From NCBI RefSeq assembly GCF_000758525.1, contig NZ_CP009241.1, positions 1,922,001-1,986,000 on the forward strand: a DNA stretch of 64,000 nucleotides, in the 5' to 3' direction. Numbering within the stretch: the first letter of the stretch is position 1; the number at the start of each line of letters is the position of its first letter. The notes under the pieces were generated by a model. That model was not told the origin of the DNA, searched no databases, and worked only from the letters and a program-made list of their open reading frames with translations. Of the stretch, positions 41,988 to 51,333 are shown piece after piece. The position numbers and the translations under genes were made by a program. The DNA is from Paenibacillus sp. FSL H7-0357. Its GTDB lineage: Bacteria > Bacillota > Bacilli > Paenibacillales > Paenibacillaceae.

Positions 41988-43605
41988 AGTGCCTAGGCTG
42001 CTCAAAATTTGTGTTATCGATGATATCCGAAGTGTGGTGGATATGATTGCCCGCAAGCCGGACTGGCAAAAGCACGGCATTGAAGTGGCAGGGACAGCGC
42101 TCGATGGCGAAGAAGGACTGCAGATGATCCGCGGGTGCAAGCCTGATATCGTGCTTACGGACATCCGGATGCCGCGCATGGACGGGCTTGAGATGACCCG
42201 GGCAATTCTGGAATTTGCGCCCCAGTGCAAAATCATTATCCTCAGCGCATATTCAGAGTTTTCTTATGCGCAGCAGGCGATCCGCCTCGGGGCGATGGAT
42301 TTTGTCAAAAAGCCGTTTTCACTCGAAGAGATTGTGAATGTGGTGCTGAAGGCCAAGGCGATATGCTTGCAGGAGCGTGAGGAGCAGGAGAAAGTCAGGG
42401 AAATGGAAGCCAAAATCAAAGAAAGTCTGCCGATTCTCCGCCAGGAGTATCTGACCTTTCTGATGCAGCATCAGACCACGGAACATAGCGCGAAATCCCG
42501 CTGGGAGTATTTAGGGATTCCGCTGAATCAGGAGAATTTCATCGTATTTATCGCGGAGATTGATCATTTTTCTGAGAAGTTCGGCAGCCAGCCGGTGCAG
42601 GAGATCGAGCTTGTCCGCTTCAGCCTGCAAAATATACTGGAGGAGACGATACGCTCCCGGACGCGGGGGATTATCTTCCGGGAGGCAACGAACCGTTACG
42701 TTTGTGTGATGAACGGGGAGGATCCCGGTACTGCCGAGCAGATTGCGGAGGCTTGCTGTGCGAATATCAGCCGATATTCCCGGTGTACGATCTCGGTAGG
42801 AACGGGACTTTGCGTATCAACGGTACATGAGCTTGCGGATTCCTACGCACAGGCGCTCAGCGCGCTGGCTTATCATTTCTATACAGACGGAAATGCTGTG
42901 TACAGTTATTCCAGTATCGTCCATAAACCCCGGTCCGTGAACAATTATTCCGTTGCTGCTGAACAGGAATTTCTGTTCGCGCTCCGTTCGGGCAACCGCG
43001 ACAAAAGCCAGCAGGTGCTGCGGCATATTTTTGACGAGCTGCTGCAGTTGGACCCGCTGCCCGAGCCGCAGTACGTAGAGAACATCGGTTATGAGCTGGC
43101 GTTCAAAATCTGCCGGGTTATGCTGGAATTGTTCCCCTACGAGAAGGTTCAGCCACTAGAGCAGCAGGTGAACCGGCTGAGGAACCAGCATTCCCCTTCT
43201 CTGCAGGAGATACGCACGCTGCTGGAAGGGTTGTGTGCGGAAGGCTGCCGCTGGATTGAAGAGGAGCGTTCCATGGAGTCCACTCTGATTATTCATCGGG
43301 CAAAAGCGTATATCTGTGCAAATCTCCATACCAGCCTGACACTGGAGCAGGTGGCGAAGCAGATCAATTTGAGCCAGGGATATTTCTCTAACCTGTTCAA
43401 GAAGGTAGCGGGCATTTCCTTTCAGCAGTTTGTCACGCATGAAAAGATGGAGAAGGCTAAAAGTATGCTGATTGAAGGCATGCAGGTGCAGGAAATCGCC
43501 ATAGAGCTGGGCTACGAGCACCGCCGCTATTTCAGTGAGGTGTTCAAGAAGTCCACCGATATGACACCTTCGGAGTTTAAAATATCTTATCTGGGCAAAG
43601 GTTGA
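41977..43605 (+). CDS. YesN-type response regulator with AraC output domain
   Basis: A 542-residue regulator. The receiver domain has acidic Asp15/Asp16, phospho-acceptor Asp62 (IVLTDIRMPRMDG) and Lys in FVKKPF. A long middle region is followed by two C-terminal AraC helix-turn-helix motifs (LTLEQVAKQINLSQGYFSNLFK and MQVQEIAIELGYEHRRYFSEVF). It overlaps its kinase gene by 11 bases. The likely target is the binding-protein operon starting at 43828, which has dyads in its promoter. Confidence 0.93.
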   Translation: MEYRVPRLLKICVIDDIRSVVDMIARKPDWQKHGIEVAGTALDGEEGLQMIRGCKPDIVLTDIRMPRMDGLEMTRAILEFAPQCKIIILSAYSEFSYAQQAIRLGAMDFVKKPFSLEEIVNVVLKAKAICLQEREEQEKVREMEAKIKESLPILRQEYLTFLMQHQTTEHSAKSRWEYLGIPLNQENFIVFIAEIDHFSEKFGSQPVQEIELVRFSLQNILEETIRSRTRGIIFREATNRYVCVMNGEDPGTAEQIAEACCANISRYSRCTISVGTGLCVSTVHELADSYAQALSALAYHFYTDGNAVYSYSSIVHKPRSVNNYSVAAEQEFLFALRSGNRDKSQQVLRHIFDELLQLDPLPEPQYVENIGYELAFKICRVMLELFPYEKVQPLEQQVNRLRNQHSPSLQEIRTLLEGLCAEGCRWIEEERSMESTLIIHRAKAYICANLHTSLTLEQVAKQINLSQGYFSNLFKKVAGISFQQFVTHEKMEKAKSMLIEGMQVQEIAIELGYEHRRYFSEVFKKSTDMTPSEFKISYLGKG

Positions 43606-43661
43606 TGCCGGGTGAATCGCGTCTGCTTGCGTAACCTGGCCTCAACATATTTGTCAACACC

Positions 43662-43707
43662 ACGGGGATGAACGATCTGCTTATACAGCGGAGATTCATC
43701 CCCGTTT
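43662..43707 (+). terminator. Terminator-like hairpin after the response regulator
   Basis: CGGGGATGAA pairs with TTCATCCCCG, followed by only TTT. It separates the two-component genes from the importer operon. Confidence 0.6.
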
Positions 43708-43735
43708 GGCATTATTTCAGCAGAAAGCTGCCCTT

Positions 43736-43782
43736 AATGTGGGATTACCCGCATTATGCAGATTATGGAGCTGCCCTATAAT
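43736..43782 (+). promoter_or_regulatory. Promoter region of the third importer with dyads
   Basis: The 20-bp near-palindrome 43736-43755 (AATG-T-GGG ... CCC-G-CATT) is followed by GATTATGG ... CCTATAATC, whose end is the -10 TATAAT (43777-43782). No good -35 is visible, consistent with activation by the YesN-type regulator. Confidence 0.5.
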
Positions 43783-43827
43783 CAAGGTGTAGGGAATCAG
43801 TATTGAAATATAAGGGGGCTAACAGCA

Positions 43828-45201
43828 ATGAGGAAACAACTGCTTCTGACTGCATCAAGCGTAGTATTGGCATTCGGCCTGACCGCATGCGGCAATTCCG
43901 ATACTACGGATAAATCCGGAGAGCCAGGCGGATCAGCACCGGGAGAAAAGACCAAAATCAGCTATTGGACGGGAGATCGCCATGACGCCGAATTTGTGAA
44001 AGAAAAGGTGGCCGAGTTCAATGAAACGAACACCGACGGCATCGAGGTGGAACTGGTCGTCAAGGGTGATGATTTCGATACCGCACTAGATCTTTCATTC
44101 CAGACCTCCGACGCCCCGGACATCATCCGGGTGAAGGAGAATACGATTGGCACCTTTTATAAAAAGGAGTATCTGGCTCCGATTGACGAGTACCTGAGTG
44201 AGGAGCTGAAAGCGAAATTTCCGGAAATGGTCGATCTGAACACATTTGACGGCAAGCGCTACAGCCTTCCCAACTATGGAACGACGATGCGTCTCATCTA
44301 TAACAAAGACCTGTTCGCCAAAGCGGGCATCCAGAACCCGCCAACGACCCTGAAGGAATTGGTGGACACCGCCAAAAAGCTGACCGAAGCGGGGAAAGCG
44401 GATGGTGCGTATGGCTTCGCCCAGAACTTTAAGAATCCGCCCAGTGCGCTTGGACGCTCTTCACGGGTCATTGCTGAAATGAGCGGTTATGGCGGTTTCG
44501 GGTATGACTTCAAGACGGCCAGGTTTGACTTCAGCGGCTTCAAGCCGATCATTGAATCTTTCAAGCAGATCAAGGATAACGGGAGCATGCTGCCGGGTGT
44601 TGAGTCGCTGGATATTGACCCGCTGCGGGCACAGTTTGCCGAAGGTAAGATCGGAATGTATCTGAGCTTCTCCTCGGAGCCTGGCGTATACAGCACACAG
44701 TTTCCGGCCAAAATCGACTGGGCTGCGGCTCCCGCTCCAACGATTGACGGCAATGTGAAGGGGGCTTCCGGTTTCCTCGGTGGACAATGGCTTGCGCTGA
44801 GCTCCAAATCGGAGCATAAGGATGCCGCATGGAAGTTCATGGAATTCATGTACAGCGATCAGATGCTTACAGCGTATCAGGAAAAAGGCTACGGCATCTC
44901 GATGGTGCCTTCCATCAGCGCCGCAGCAAAGACGCCGGAGGTCAACGGAATCGAAGGCTTCCTGCCAAACAAATATGACGGCGTATGGCCGGTCTATCCT
45001 ACTGTTGCGCCGGAGGGTATGAAATCGGATGACGCGTTCTTCAAGTACATGCTAAACGGCGGCGATCTGGATGCTATCATCACAGATCTGAACAAACGGT
45101 ACAATGCGGCGCTTGACGATGCGATGAAGAACGACGGTCTGAAAGCCGAACCGGACGCTGGTTTTGACCCGGCTAAGCTTGGCGGGAAATTCGCCAAGTA
45201 A
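43828..45201 (+). CDS. Sugar ABC transporter substrate-binding lipoprotein
   Basis: A 457-residue family 1 solute-binding protein. Signal peptide with lipobox LTACGNS (Cys about residue 21), then a Ser/Gly-rich linker and KISYWTGDRHDAEFVKEKVA. The C-terminal lobe has WKFMEFMYSDQMLTAYQEKG. It is the first gene of an operon with two permeases, GH130 and a GH106-like enzyme, so the ligand is probably a plant-type oligosaccharide containing mannose or rhamnose. AAGGGGG precedes ATG 43828. Confidence 0.9.
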   Translation: MRKQLLLTASSVVLAFGLTACGNSDTTDKSGEPGGSAPGEKTKISYWTGDRHDAEFVKEKVAEFNETNTDGIEVELVVKGDDFDTALDLSFQTSDAPDIIRVKENTIGTFYKKEYLAPIDEYLSEELKAKFPEMVDLNTFDGKRYSLPNYGTTMRLIYNKDLFAKAGIQNPPTTLKELVDTAKKLTEAGKADGAYGFAQNFKNPPSALGRSSRVIAEMSGYGGFGYDFKTARFDFSGFKPIIESFKQIKDNGSMLPGVESLDIDPLRAQFAEGKIGMYLSFSSEPGVYSTQFPAKIDWAAAPAPTIDGNVKGASGFLGGQWLALSSKSEHKDAAWKFMEFMYSDQMLTAYQEKGYGISMVPSISAAAKTPEVNGIEGFLPNKYDGVWPVYPTVAPEGMKSDDAFFKYMLNGGDLDAIITDLNKRYNAALDDAMKNDGLKAEPDAGFDPAKLGGKFAK

Positions 45202-45229
45202 GTTCACTGCCACGATGATGTAGAGATCG

Positions 45230-45262
45230 GATAAGGAGGGGGAGGCTCTCCCCATCCTTATC
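45230..45262 (+). promoter_or_regulatory. Intercistronic hairpin between binding-protein and permease genes
   Basis: GATAAGGA-G-GGGGAG pairs with CTCCCC-A-TCCTTATC across three bases. No T-run. This is the third such hairpin at the same operon position. Confidence 0.75.
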
Positions 45263-45301
45263 TATATACAGCAAGACAGGAAAGGAGTCTGGAGAGATCC
45301 T

Positions 45302-46204
45302 ATGCGCAAAACCAAAAACGCTGTTTTTGCTTACAGCTATCTGCTGCCCAGCGCACTGCTCACACTGGTGCTGGGCATCTATCCGATTGCCTGGGCATTC
45401 CGCTACATGTTCTACAATTACAAAGGCTATGGAACGGCCCGCTTCATCGGTTTAGATAATTTTACCCGGATTCTGCAGGATACCCAGTTTTGGGACTCGG
45501 TTGTCAACACTTTTGTATATGCGGGAGGCAAGCTACTGCTCTCCATCCCGCTTTCATTGCTGCTGGCTGCGATTCTGAACCGTAAACTCAGAGGCAGACA
45601 GGTGCTGCGGGCTATCTTTTTCATGCCTACGGTGATCAGTACAGCTGTCATGGCCGTGGTCTTTTTTACCATATTTAATTCTTACAACGGGATTCTTAAC
45701 CAGTTCCTGATCAAATTTAACATTACATCCTCCGGCATTGACTGGCTCGGACCGAAACATGCCATGCTTACGGTCATTCTTGTCGCTGTGTGGGGCGCGG
45801 TGGGCAATTACATGCTGCTGTTTCTAGCCGGACTGCAGAATATACCCGAGGATGTTTATGAGAGCTCCGCTTTGGATGGAGCCAATAAAATACAGCAGTT
45901 CCGGTTCATTACTCTGCCGATGCTCGGTCCGGTCCTGCAGATGGTCATTATGCTGGCAATCATCAACGCACTGAAGGGCTATGAGAGCATTATGGTGCTG
46001 ACGGAAGGCGGACCTGCGGGCAAGACGGAAGTGATGTTCCTGTACTTGTATAAGCTGTTCTTTCCTGTCGGCGGCGGCGCAGCCTCAACCCAGGTGCAGG
46101 AGTTTGGATACGGCAGTGCGGTCGCGTTCGTTTCTGCGCTTATCGTAGGGATGATTTCCATCATTTATTTCTATGCGTCCCGGCGAATGAATCGGATCGA
46201 TTGA
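45302..46204 (+). CDS. Sugar ABC transporter permease, MalF type
   Basis: A 300-residue permease with six membrane helices and the EAA loop YESSALDGANKIQQFRFITLPML (about residues 188-210). GGAGAG lies five bases before ATG 45302. The next permease starts 13 bases after its stop. Confidence 0.92.
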   Translation: MRKTKNAVFAYSYLLPSALLTLVLGIYPIAWAFRYMFYNYKGYGTARFIGLDNFTRILQDTQFWDSVVNTFVYAGGKLLLSIPLSLLLAAILNRKLRGRQVLRAIFFMPTVISTAVMAVVFFTIFNSYNGILNQFLIKFNITSSGIDWLGPKHAMLTVILVAVWGAVGNYMLLFLAGLQNIPEDVYESSALDGANKIQQFRFITLPMLGPVLQMVIMLAIINALKGYESIMVLTEGGPAGKTEVMFLYLYKLFFPVGGGAASTQVQEFGYGSAVAFVSALIVGMISIIYFYASRRMNRID

Positions 46205-46217
46205 GGAGAGATGTGAC

Positions 46218-47054
46218 ATGAGAACCAAAACGGTATTGGGAAAGACGTCATTATGGTGCTTTTTGCTGGTGTTCGCCTTTATTACTTTAATTCCTGTCGT
46301 AATCACTATTCTCGGCTCGTTCAAAACGAACAGTGAGCTGACTACGGGTGCGACCTTCCTGCCAAGCAAATGGCAGTTTTCTAACTACCTGGAGGCCTGG
46401 AAGCAAGCTAATTTCTCCACATATACGATGAACAGTCTAATTGTGTCCCTCTCGGTGGTAGTGGGCACTCTGGTGGTCTCCTCCATGGCAGCTTATGTGG
46501 TGGACCGTCTGGAGTTTTTCGGCAAGAGGATCTATATCGGTATGCAGTCCTTCACGATGTTTGTTGCCGTCGGCGCGGTAGTGCTGCGCCCGCAGTTCGA
46601 TCTGATGGTGAAGCTGCATCTGCACAGCTCCTTATGGGGAGTCATACTGATCCTGATTTCCGCGCATGCCTCAATCTTCTTTATCCTGCTCAGCTTTATG
46701 AAGGGCATTCCCCGGGAGCTGGATGAGGCCGCGCGGATCGACGGCAGCTCGCTTGGCCGCACCTTCTGGACCATCATCCTGCCGCTGCTTGGCCCCGGCC
46801 TCGGCGTCGGCGCGTTGTTCACCTTCCGCGGTGCCTGGAATGAATATCTGCTGCCGCTTGTATTCACGATGACGAAGCCGGAGCTGCAAACGTTGACTGT
46901 CGGCCTGGCTAATCTGAAATACGGCATTTCCGCCGCTTCGCAGACCCACTATATGATGGCGGGGGCCTGCTTGTCCATTCTACCAATTCTGGTGGCTTAT
47001 GTGTTCGCCAACAAGTCCTTTATGCAGATGACGGCAGGGTCCCTGAAAGGATAG
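46218..47054 (+). CDS. Sugar ABC transporter permease, MalG type
   Basis: A 278-residue permease with six helices and the EAA loop LDEAARIDGSSLGRTFWTIILPLLGP. It ends SFMQMTAGSLKG, as usual for MalG proteins. GAGGAGA precedes ATG 46218. It forms the channel with the previous gene; no ATPase gene is present in the operon. Confidence 0.92.
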   Translation: MRTKTVLGKTSLWCFLLVFAFITLIPVVITILGSFKTNSELTTGATFLPSKWQFSNYLEAWKQANFSTYTMNSLIVSLSVVVGTLVVSSMAAYVVDRLEFFGKRIYIGMQSFTMFVAVGAVVLRPQFDLMVKLHLHSSLWGVILILISAHASIFFILLSFMKGIPRELDEAARIDGSSLGRTFWTIILPLLGPGLGVGALFTFRGAWNEYLLPLVFTMTKPELQTLTVGLANLKYGISAASQTHYMMAGACLSILPILVAYVFANKSFMQMTAGSLKG

Positions 47055-47156
47055 GAGCATTCCTTCCGGACAGCGTGGAACTATCTCGAAAATACGTCTA
47101 ACAATGAGTTTGATACTACTTTTAATACTTCAAGCAACAACCAGGAGGTTTATATT

Positions 47157-48158
47157 ATGACAGTTCAGGTACCAACAATCCTTACATCCAGTCCGCTGAT
47201 TCAGCGCTACCCCGGCAATCCGGTGCTCGATGCTGCGCGCGTACCTTATCCTACCGCACTTGTATTCAACGCTGGAGTGACCAAATTCAAAGGCAAGTAT
47301 GTGATGGTCTTCCGAAATGACTATGGTTCCCTGAGCAATCAGACCATTGAGCCGCATCATACGACAGACCTCGGGATTGCTTTCAGCGAGGACGGCATCC
47401 ACTGGGAGGCCAGTCCGAAGAAATGCTTCAGGCTGCATGATGAGGAAATCATCCGGGCCTATGATCCCCGGTTAACCGTCATTGACGGACGCTGCTATAT
47501 GTGTTTTGCAGTGGATACGAAGCATGGCATCCGCGGCGGTATTGCGGTGACGGATGACTTTGAGGAATTTGAGATCCTCAGCCTGTCGTCGCCGGATTTG
47601 CGCAATATGGTGCTGTTCCCCGAGAAGATCGGCGGAAACTATGTCCGTCTGGAACGCCCCTTCACCGTGTACAGCCGGGGCGGCAAGGATCGTTTTGACA
47701 CCTGGATTGCTGAATCCCCCGATTTGAAATACTGGGGGAATGCCGATCTGCTCTTTGGGGTAGAGCATGTGCCATTCGCCAATGACAAGGTGGGACCGGC
47801 TGCGCCTCCGGTGAAGACGGACAAAGGCTGGCTGACGACCTTCCATGCGGTGGATGTAGATCCTTCCCGCGGAAAGCATGGCTGGGAGCCTACCTGGAAG
47901 AAACGGTATACGGCAGGCATCATGCTGCTTGATCTGGAGAACCCGAAGCGGATTATCGGCATGAGCAAGGAACCTTTGCTGGCGCCGGAGGCCAGTTATG
48001 AAACCGACGGAGGTTTCCGCAATAATGTTATTTTTCCGGGCGGGATGATTCTGGAAGAGAGCGGCGAGGTCAAAATCTACTACGGCTCAGCGGACACGAT
48101 TGAATGTTTGGCAACCGCGCATGTGGATGATCTGATCGCGCTCTGCTTGAAAGGCTGA
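47157..48158 (+). CDS. GH130 family glycosidase/phosphorylase
   Basis: A 333-residue five-bladed propeller enzyme. The opening LIQRYPGNPVLDAARVPYPT and the acid-bearing AYDPRLTVIDGRCYM (Asp as proton donor) fit GH130. Characterised members phosphorolyse beta-1,4-mannosides to mannose 1-phosphate; some are hydrolases. Phosphate-binding Arg/His residues of the phosphorylases (for example in YVRLERPFTVYSRGGKDRFD) seem present. No signal peptide, so it acts on imported sugar. CAGGAGG lies before ATG 47157. Confidence 0.88.
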   Translation: MTVQVPTILTSSPLIQRYPGNPVLDAARVPYPTALVFNAGVTKFKGKYVMVFRNDYGSLSNQTIEPHHTTDLGIAFSEDGIHWEASPKKCFRLHDEEIIRAYDPRLTVIDGRCYMCFAVDTKHGIRGGIAVTDDFEEFEILSLSSPDLRNMVLFPEKIGGNYVRLERPFTVYSRGGKDRFDTWIAESPDLKYWGNADLLFGVEHVPFANDKVGPAAPPVKTDKGWLTTFHAVDVDPSRGKHGWEPTWKKRYTAGIMLLDLENPKRIIGMSKEPLLAPEASYETDGGFRNNVIFPGGMILEESGEVKIYYGSADTIECLATAHVDDLIALCLKG

Positions 48159-48165
48159 TTGTCCG

Positions 48166-51100
48166 ATGACGAAGATATGGAATCATCTGGAGAATCCGCC
48201 GGCGGAGTACCGCCCGCTCCCCCTCTGGTCCTGGAATGACAGGCTGGAGAAGAAGGAGTTGGAGCGGCAGATTGAAGAGATGCATAAAGTCGGCATTGGC
48301 GGTTTTTTCATGCATGCCCGCGGCGGGCTGCAGACGCCTTACATGAGTGAGGAATGGATGGACGCCATCCGTATCTCCATTGAGAAGAGCCTTGAGCTGG
48401 GGATGCACGCCTGGTTCTATGATGAGAACGGCTGGCCCAGCGGCTTCGCGGGAGGAGAGGTTCCAGCCAAGGGACTGCCTTACCAGCAGAAGAGGCTGGT
48501 TTATGAGCAGGCTCCCTTCCAGAGTGCGGCGGAGCGGATGATTGCATGCTATGCCCGTGGAGCAGAAGGGCAGGGGTACATTCTTCTGGCTGCGGATGAG
48601 GAGGCGAATGCCGATCTGCGCATCTGCTATGAGGTGAATCCGTATTATACAGATACGCTTAGTGAAATGGCTGTACAGGAATTTATCACGACGACCTACG
48701 AACGGTATTGGGAGCAATTTGGCGCAGATTACGGGGCGGAGCTACACGGTGTGTTCACCGACGAACCGCAGTTTGGACGCGGCGGACTTCCCTGGTCCTT
48801 CGAGCTGGAGGAGCGCTTCGCCTCCCGCTGGGGTTATGATGTGAAGGAGATTCTTCCCGCCTTGTTCCTGGAAACGGAAGGCTGCCGCAAAGCCCGCTAT
48901 GACTATTGGGAAACTGTGACCTTTATGTTCACCCAGGCGTATGCTAAACAAATCGGCGATTGGTGTGCGGATAAAGGCTGGTCAGCAACGGGACATGTTG
49001 TCGATGAGCAGGAACTGATGCATCAGGTGACCTCTGTCGGCGATCCCATGGCCTTCTATGAGCATTTGCAAATTCCCGGATGCGACTGGCTGGGCCGGTT
49101 CGTCGGCAGTGATGCCCTGGTGCCGAAGCAGGTGAGCTCGGCGGCCCGCCAGCTGGGCAAGAAACGCGCGATCACCGAGAGCTACGGGTGCTCGGGCTGG
49201 AACATCAGCTTCGCCGATCTGCGGAAGATCGGGGAGTGGCAGTTCGTGCACGGCATCAATCTGATGTGCCAGCATTTGCAGGGCTATACGCTGCGGGGCC
49301 TGCGGAAGCGGGACTACCCGCCTTCCTTGTACTACCAGCAGCCCTGGTGGGAGGACTACAAAGGCTTTAATGACTACTTCGCCCGGCTGTCCCTGCTGCT
49401 GGCGGAGGGCAAAGGCCGGGCGGAGGTGCTGCTGCTGCATCCGGTGCGCACAGCCTGGACCCTGCAGCGCGGTGCTGACTCTTCGGCGGTGGTTCCCTTT
49501 CATGAGGCGTTCGCGCAGCTGTCCCGGTGGCTGTGCCAGAGCCTGATCGAGCATGATTACGGCAGCGAAAGCATCCTTGCCGGCCATGGCCGGGTCAGCG
49601 GCGGCTGTTTGTGGGTTGGTGAGGCAGCATACCGCGTGGTTATTGTTCCGCCAAGCCTCACGCTGGATACGGCAACTGCTCAGCTGCTGGAGCAGTTCGT
49701 CTCCCAAGGCGGCCACTTGATAGCCTTCGACCCCTATCCTGTGCTGGTGAACGGGGAGCATGATGGCGGACTTGCAGACCTCATGCAGGCTGCGGTCCAT
49801 CCCGAATGGAGCCGTGATGAGATAGGCCACGCCGTATCCGCTGCTTCCCGGCCGTTCCTGCACATTACGGAGGAAGACGGAACGGCAATTGCGGTGGATA
49901 CGCTTAATGTGCGGACACTGGAACTGGAGGGCGCGGTGCTCTGTTATATCGTGAATTCCGGTGAGAAGTCCTATCCGATGTTGCATATGGAAGTGTCCAG
50001 GCCCGGCACCGTTTCACTGATTGATCTGGAGACGGGGAGCCTTCACGTGCTCAGACAGGAGATCCGGGAGGATGGTGTCCGGCTGCGGCTACCGCTGTAT
50101 GCCGGAGGTTCCTACATGCTGAAGCTCGATCCGTTGCCGGAAGCAACTGTTGCAGCTGGGAAGTTAGGTTCAACGGTGGAAGAGGAAATAACAGAAGAAA
50201 CAGAGCTGCCGTATCCGCCTAGCAGAGTGGAAGCATGCACACGGCTGGAACTCGCCCCGGAGTGGGACATTGCCTATGCGGATCTTAACAGCTTAACGCT
50301 GGACTCCGCCCGGCTGCGGGTGGAAGGCGGAGCATGGTCGAAAACGCAGCCGGTGATTTTCATTCAGGAGCAGTTGTTGGCTTATGGCCGGTCTGTTGCG
50401 TTTGAATTGGAATTTGTTTTTCAGGTGGCCTTTGATCCTAAGCGTCCGCGGGAGCTGTATCTGGTGCTTGAACAGCCTGAGGAACTGGAAATCCTGTTGA
50501 ACGGAAGTGCAGTCTCCAGTGCAAGCTGCGGCTGGTGGAGGGATTCTTCCCTGCAGAAGATTGATATAGTAGGGTTGGCCATCCGGGGCAGCAATGTCAT
50601 TACCCTGAAGGGGATGTTCAGGCATTCTGCCGAGCTCAACGACAAGCTGGAGCGGGCCAAGCAATTTGAAGCCGAAGGGAACAATCTGACGCTGGACCAG
50701 GAAATAGAAAGCATCTATCTGCTGGGCTCCTTCGGTGTGGAAGCTGCGGAGCTTTTTGAAGAGACCGAACGCAGGGCGCTATGGACCGGAGGACCCTTTA
50801 CACTGACTGAAGCTCCAGAGCGGGCATGCACCGGCGATCTCGCACAGCAGGGATTTCCGTTCTTCGCGGGAAGCATTCATTTATTTCAGACGTTTGAACT
50901 GGGGGGAGAAGAAACAACCGGAGCTCAATGGACCTTTCAGTTTCACTCTGCACCGGATGCGGTTGTAACCAAGCTGTTCATTAACAGGGCCGAGGTACGA
51001 ACCTTCCTGTGGGAACCGTATGAAGCTGATATTACCACTTATTTGCAGCCCGGAGTAAATGAAATTGTACTGGTGCTGACCGGCAGCTGCCGCAATCTGC

Positions 51101-51333
51101 TGGGACCCCACCATCATATTAAAGGCGAAGTATACAAGGTAGGGCCGGACAGCTACAGGGATAAGCCGGGCTGGACAGACAAGGATTTGAAACCGGACAT
51201 CCATGTGTATCAGGACAGATATTGTTTTGTGCGTTTTGGATTGGCGGCAGCTCCCGCTATTCTTGGGGATGCAAATGACATCAGCGGTTCTGCTTGCGGT
51301 ATTGCAGGGGCGAACGCCGGGCGATTGCCTTAA
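48166..51333 (+). CDS. GH106-like glycoside hydrolase (alpha-L-rhamnosidase-like)
   Basis: A 1055-residue cytoplasmic enzyme. The N-terminal barrel region has PLPLWSWNDRLEKKELERQI, GIGGFFMHARGGL, WFYDENGWPSGFAGG and GVFTDEPQFGRGG, typical of the GH106 and related group. Beta-sandwich domains follow, the last being sugar-binding-like (about residues 900-1035). It starts seven bases after the GH130 stop. The natural C terminus seems to be near YCFVRFGL; about 35 further residues (AAAPAILGDANDISGSACGI...) run into the 3' end of the convergent AraC gene by 53 bases. Confidence 0.78.
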   Translation: MTKIWNHLENPPAEYRPLPLWSWNDRLEKKELERQIEEMHKVGIGGFFMHARGGLQTPYMSEEWMDAIRISIEKSLELGMHAWFYDENGWPSGFAGGEVPAKGLPYQQKRLVYEQAPFQSAAERMIACYARGAEGQGYILLAADEEANADLRICYEVNPYYTDTLSEMAVQEFITTTYERYWEQFGADYGAELHGVFTDEPQFGRGGLPWSFELEERFASRWGYDVKEILPALFLETEGCRKARYDYWETVTFMFTQAYAKQIGDWCADKGWSATGHVVDEQELMHQVTSVGDPMAFYEHLQIPGCDWLGRFVGSDALVPKQVSSAARQLGKKRAITESYGCSGWNISFADLRKIGEWQFVHGINLMCQHLQGYTLRGLRKRDYPPSLYYQQPWWEDYKGFNDYFARLSLLLAEGKGRAEVLLLHPVRTAWTLQRGADSSAVVPFHEAFAQLSRWLCQSLIEHDYGSESILAGHGRVSGGCLWVGEAAYRVVIVPPSLTLDTATAQLLEQFVSQGGHLIAFDPYPVLVNGEHDGGLADLMQAAVHPEWSRDEIGHAVSAASRPFLHITEEDGTAIAVDTLNVRTLELEGAVLCYIVNSGEKSYPMLHMEVSRPGTVSLIDLETGSLHVLRQEIREDGVRLRLPLYAGGSYMLKLDPLPEATVAAGKLGSTVEEEITEETELPYPPSRVEACTRLELAPEWDIAYADLNSLTLDSARLRVEGGAWSKTQPVIFIQEQLLAYGRSVAFELEFVFQVAFDPKRPRELYLVLEQPEELEILLNGSAVSSASCGWWRDSSLQKIDIVGLAIRGSNVITLKGMFRHSAELNDKLERAKQFEAEGNNLTLDQEIESIYLLGSFGVEAAELFEETERRALWTGGPFTLTEAPERACTGDLAQQGFPFFAGSIHLFQTFELGGEETTGAQWTFQFHSAPDAVVTKLFINRAEVRTFLWEPYEADITTYLQPGVNEIVLVLTGSCRNLLGPHHHIKGEVYKVGPDSYRDKPGWTDKDLKPDIHVYQDRYCFVRFGLAAAPAILGDANDISGSACGIAGANAGRLP

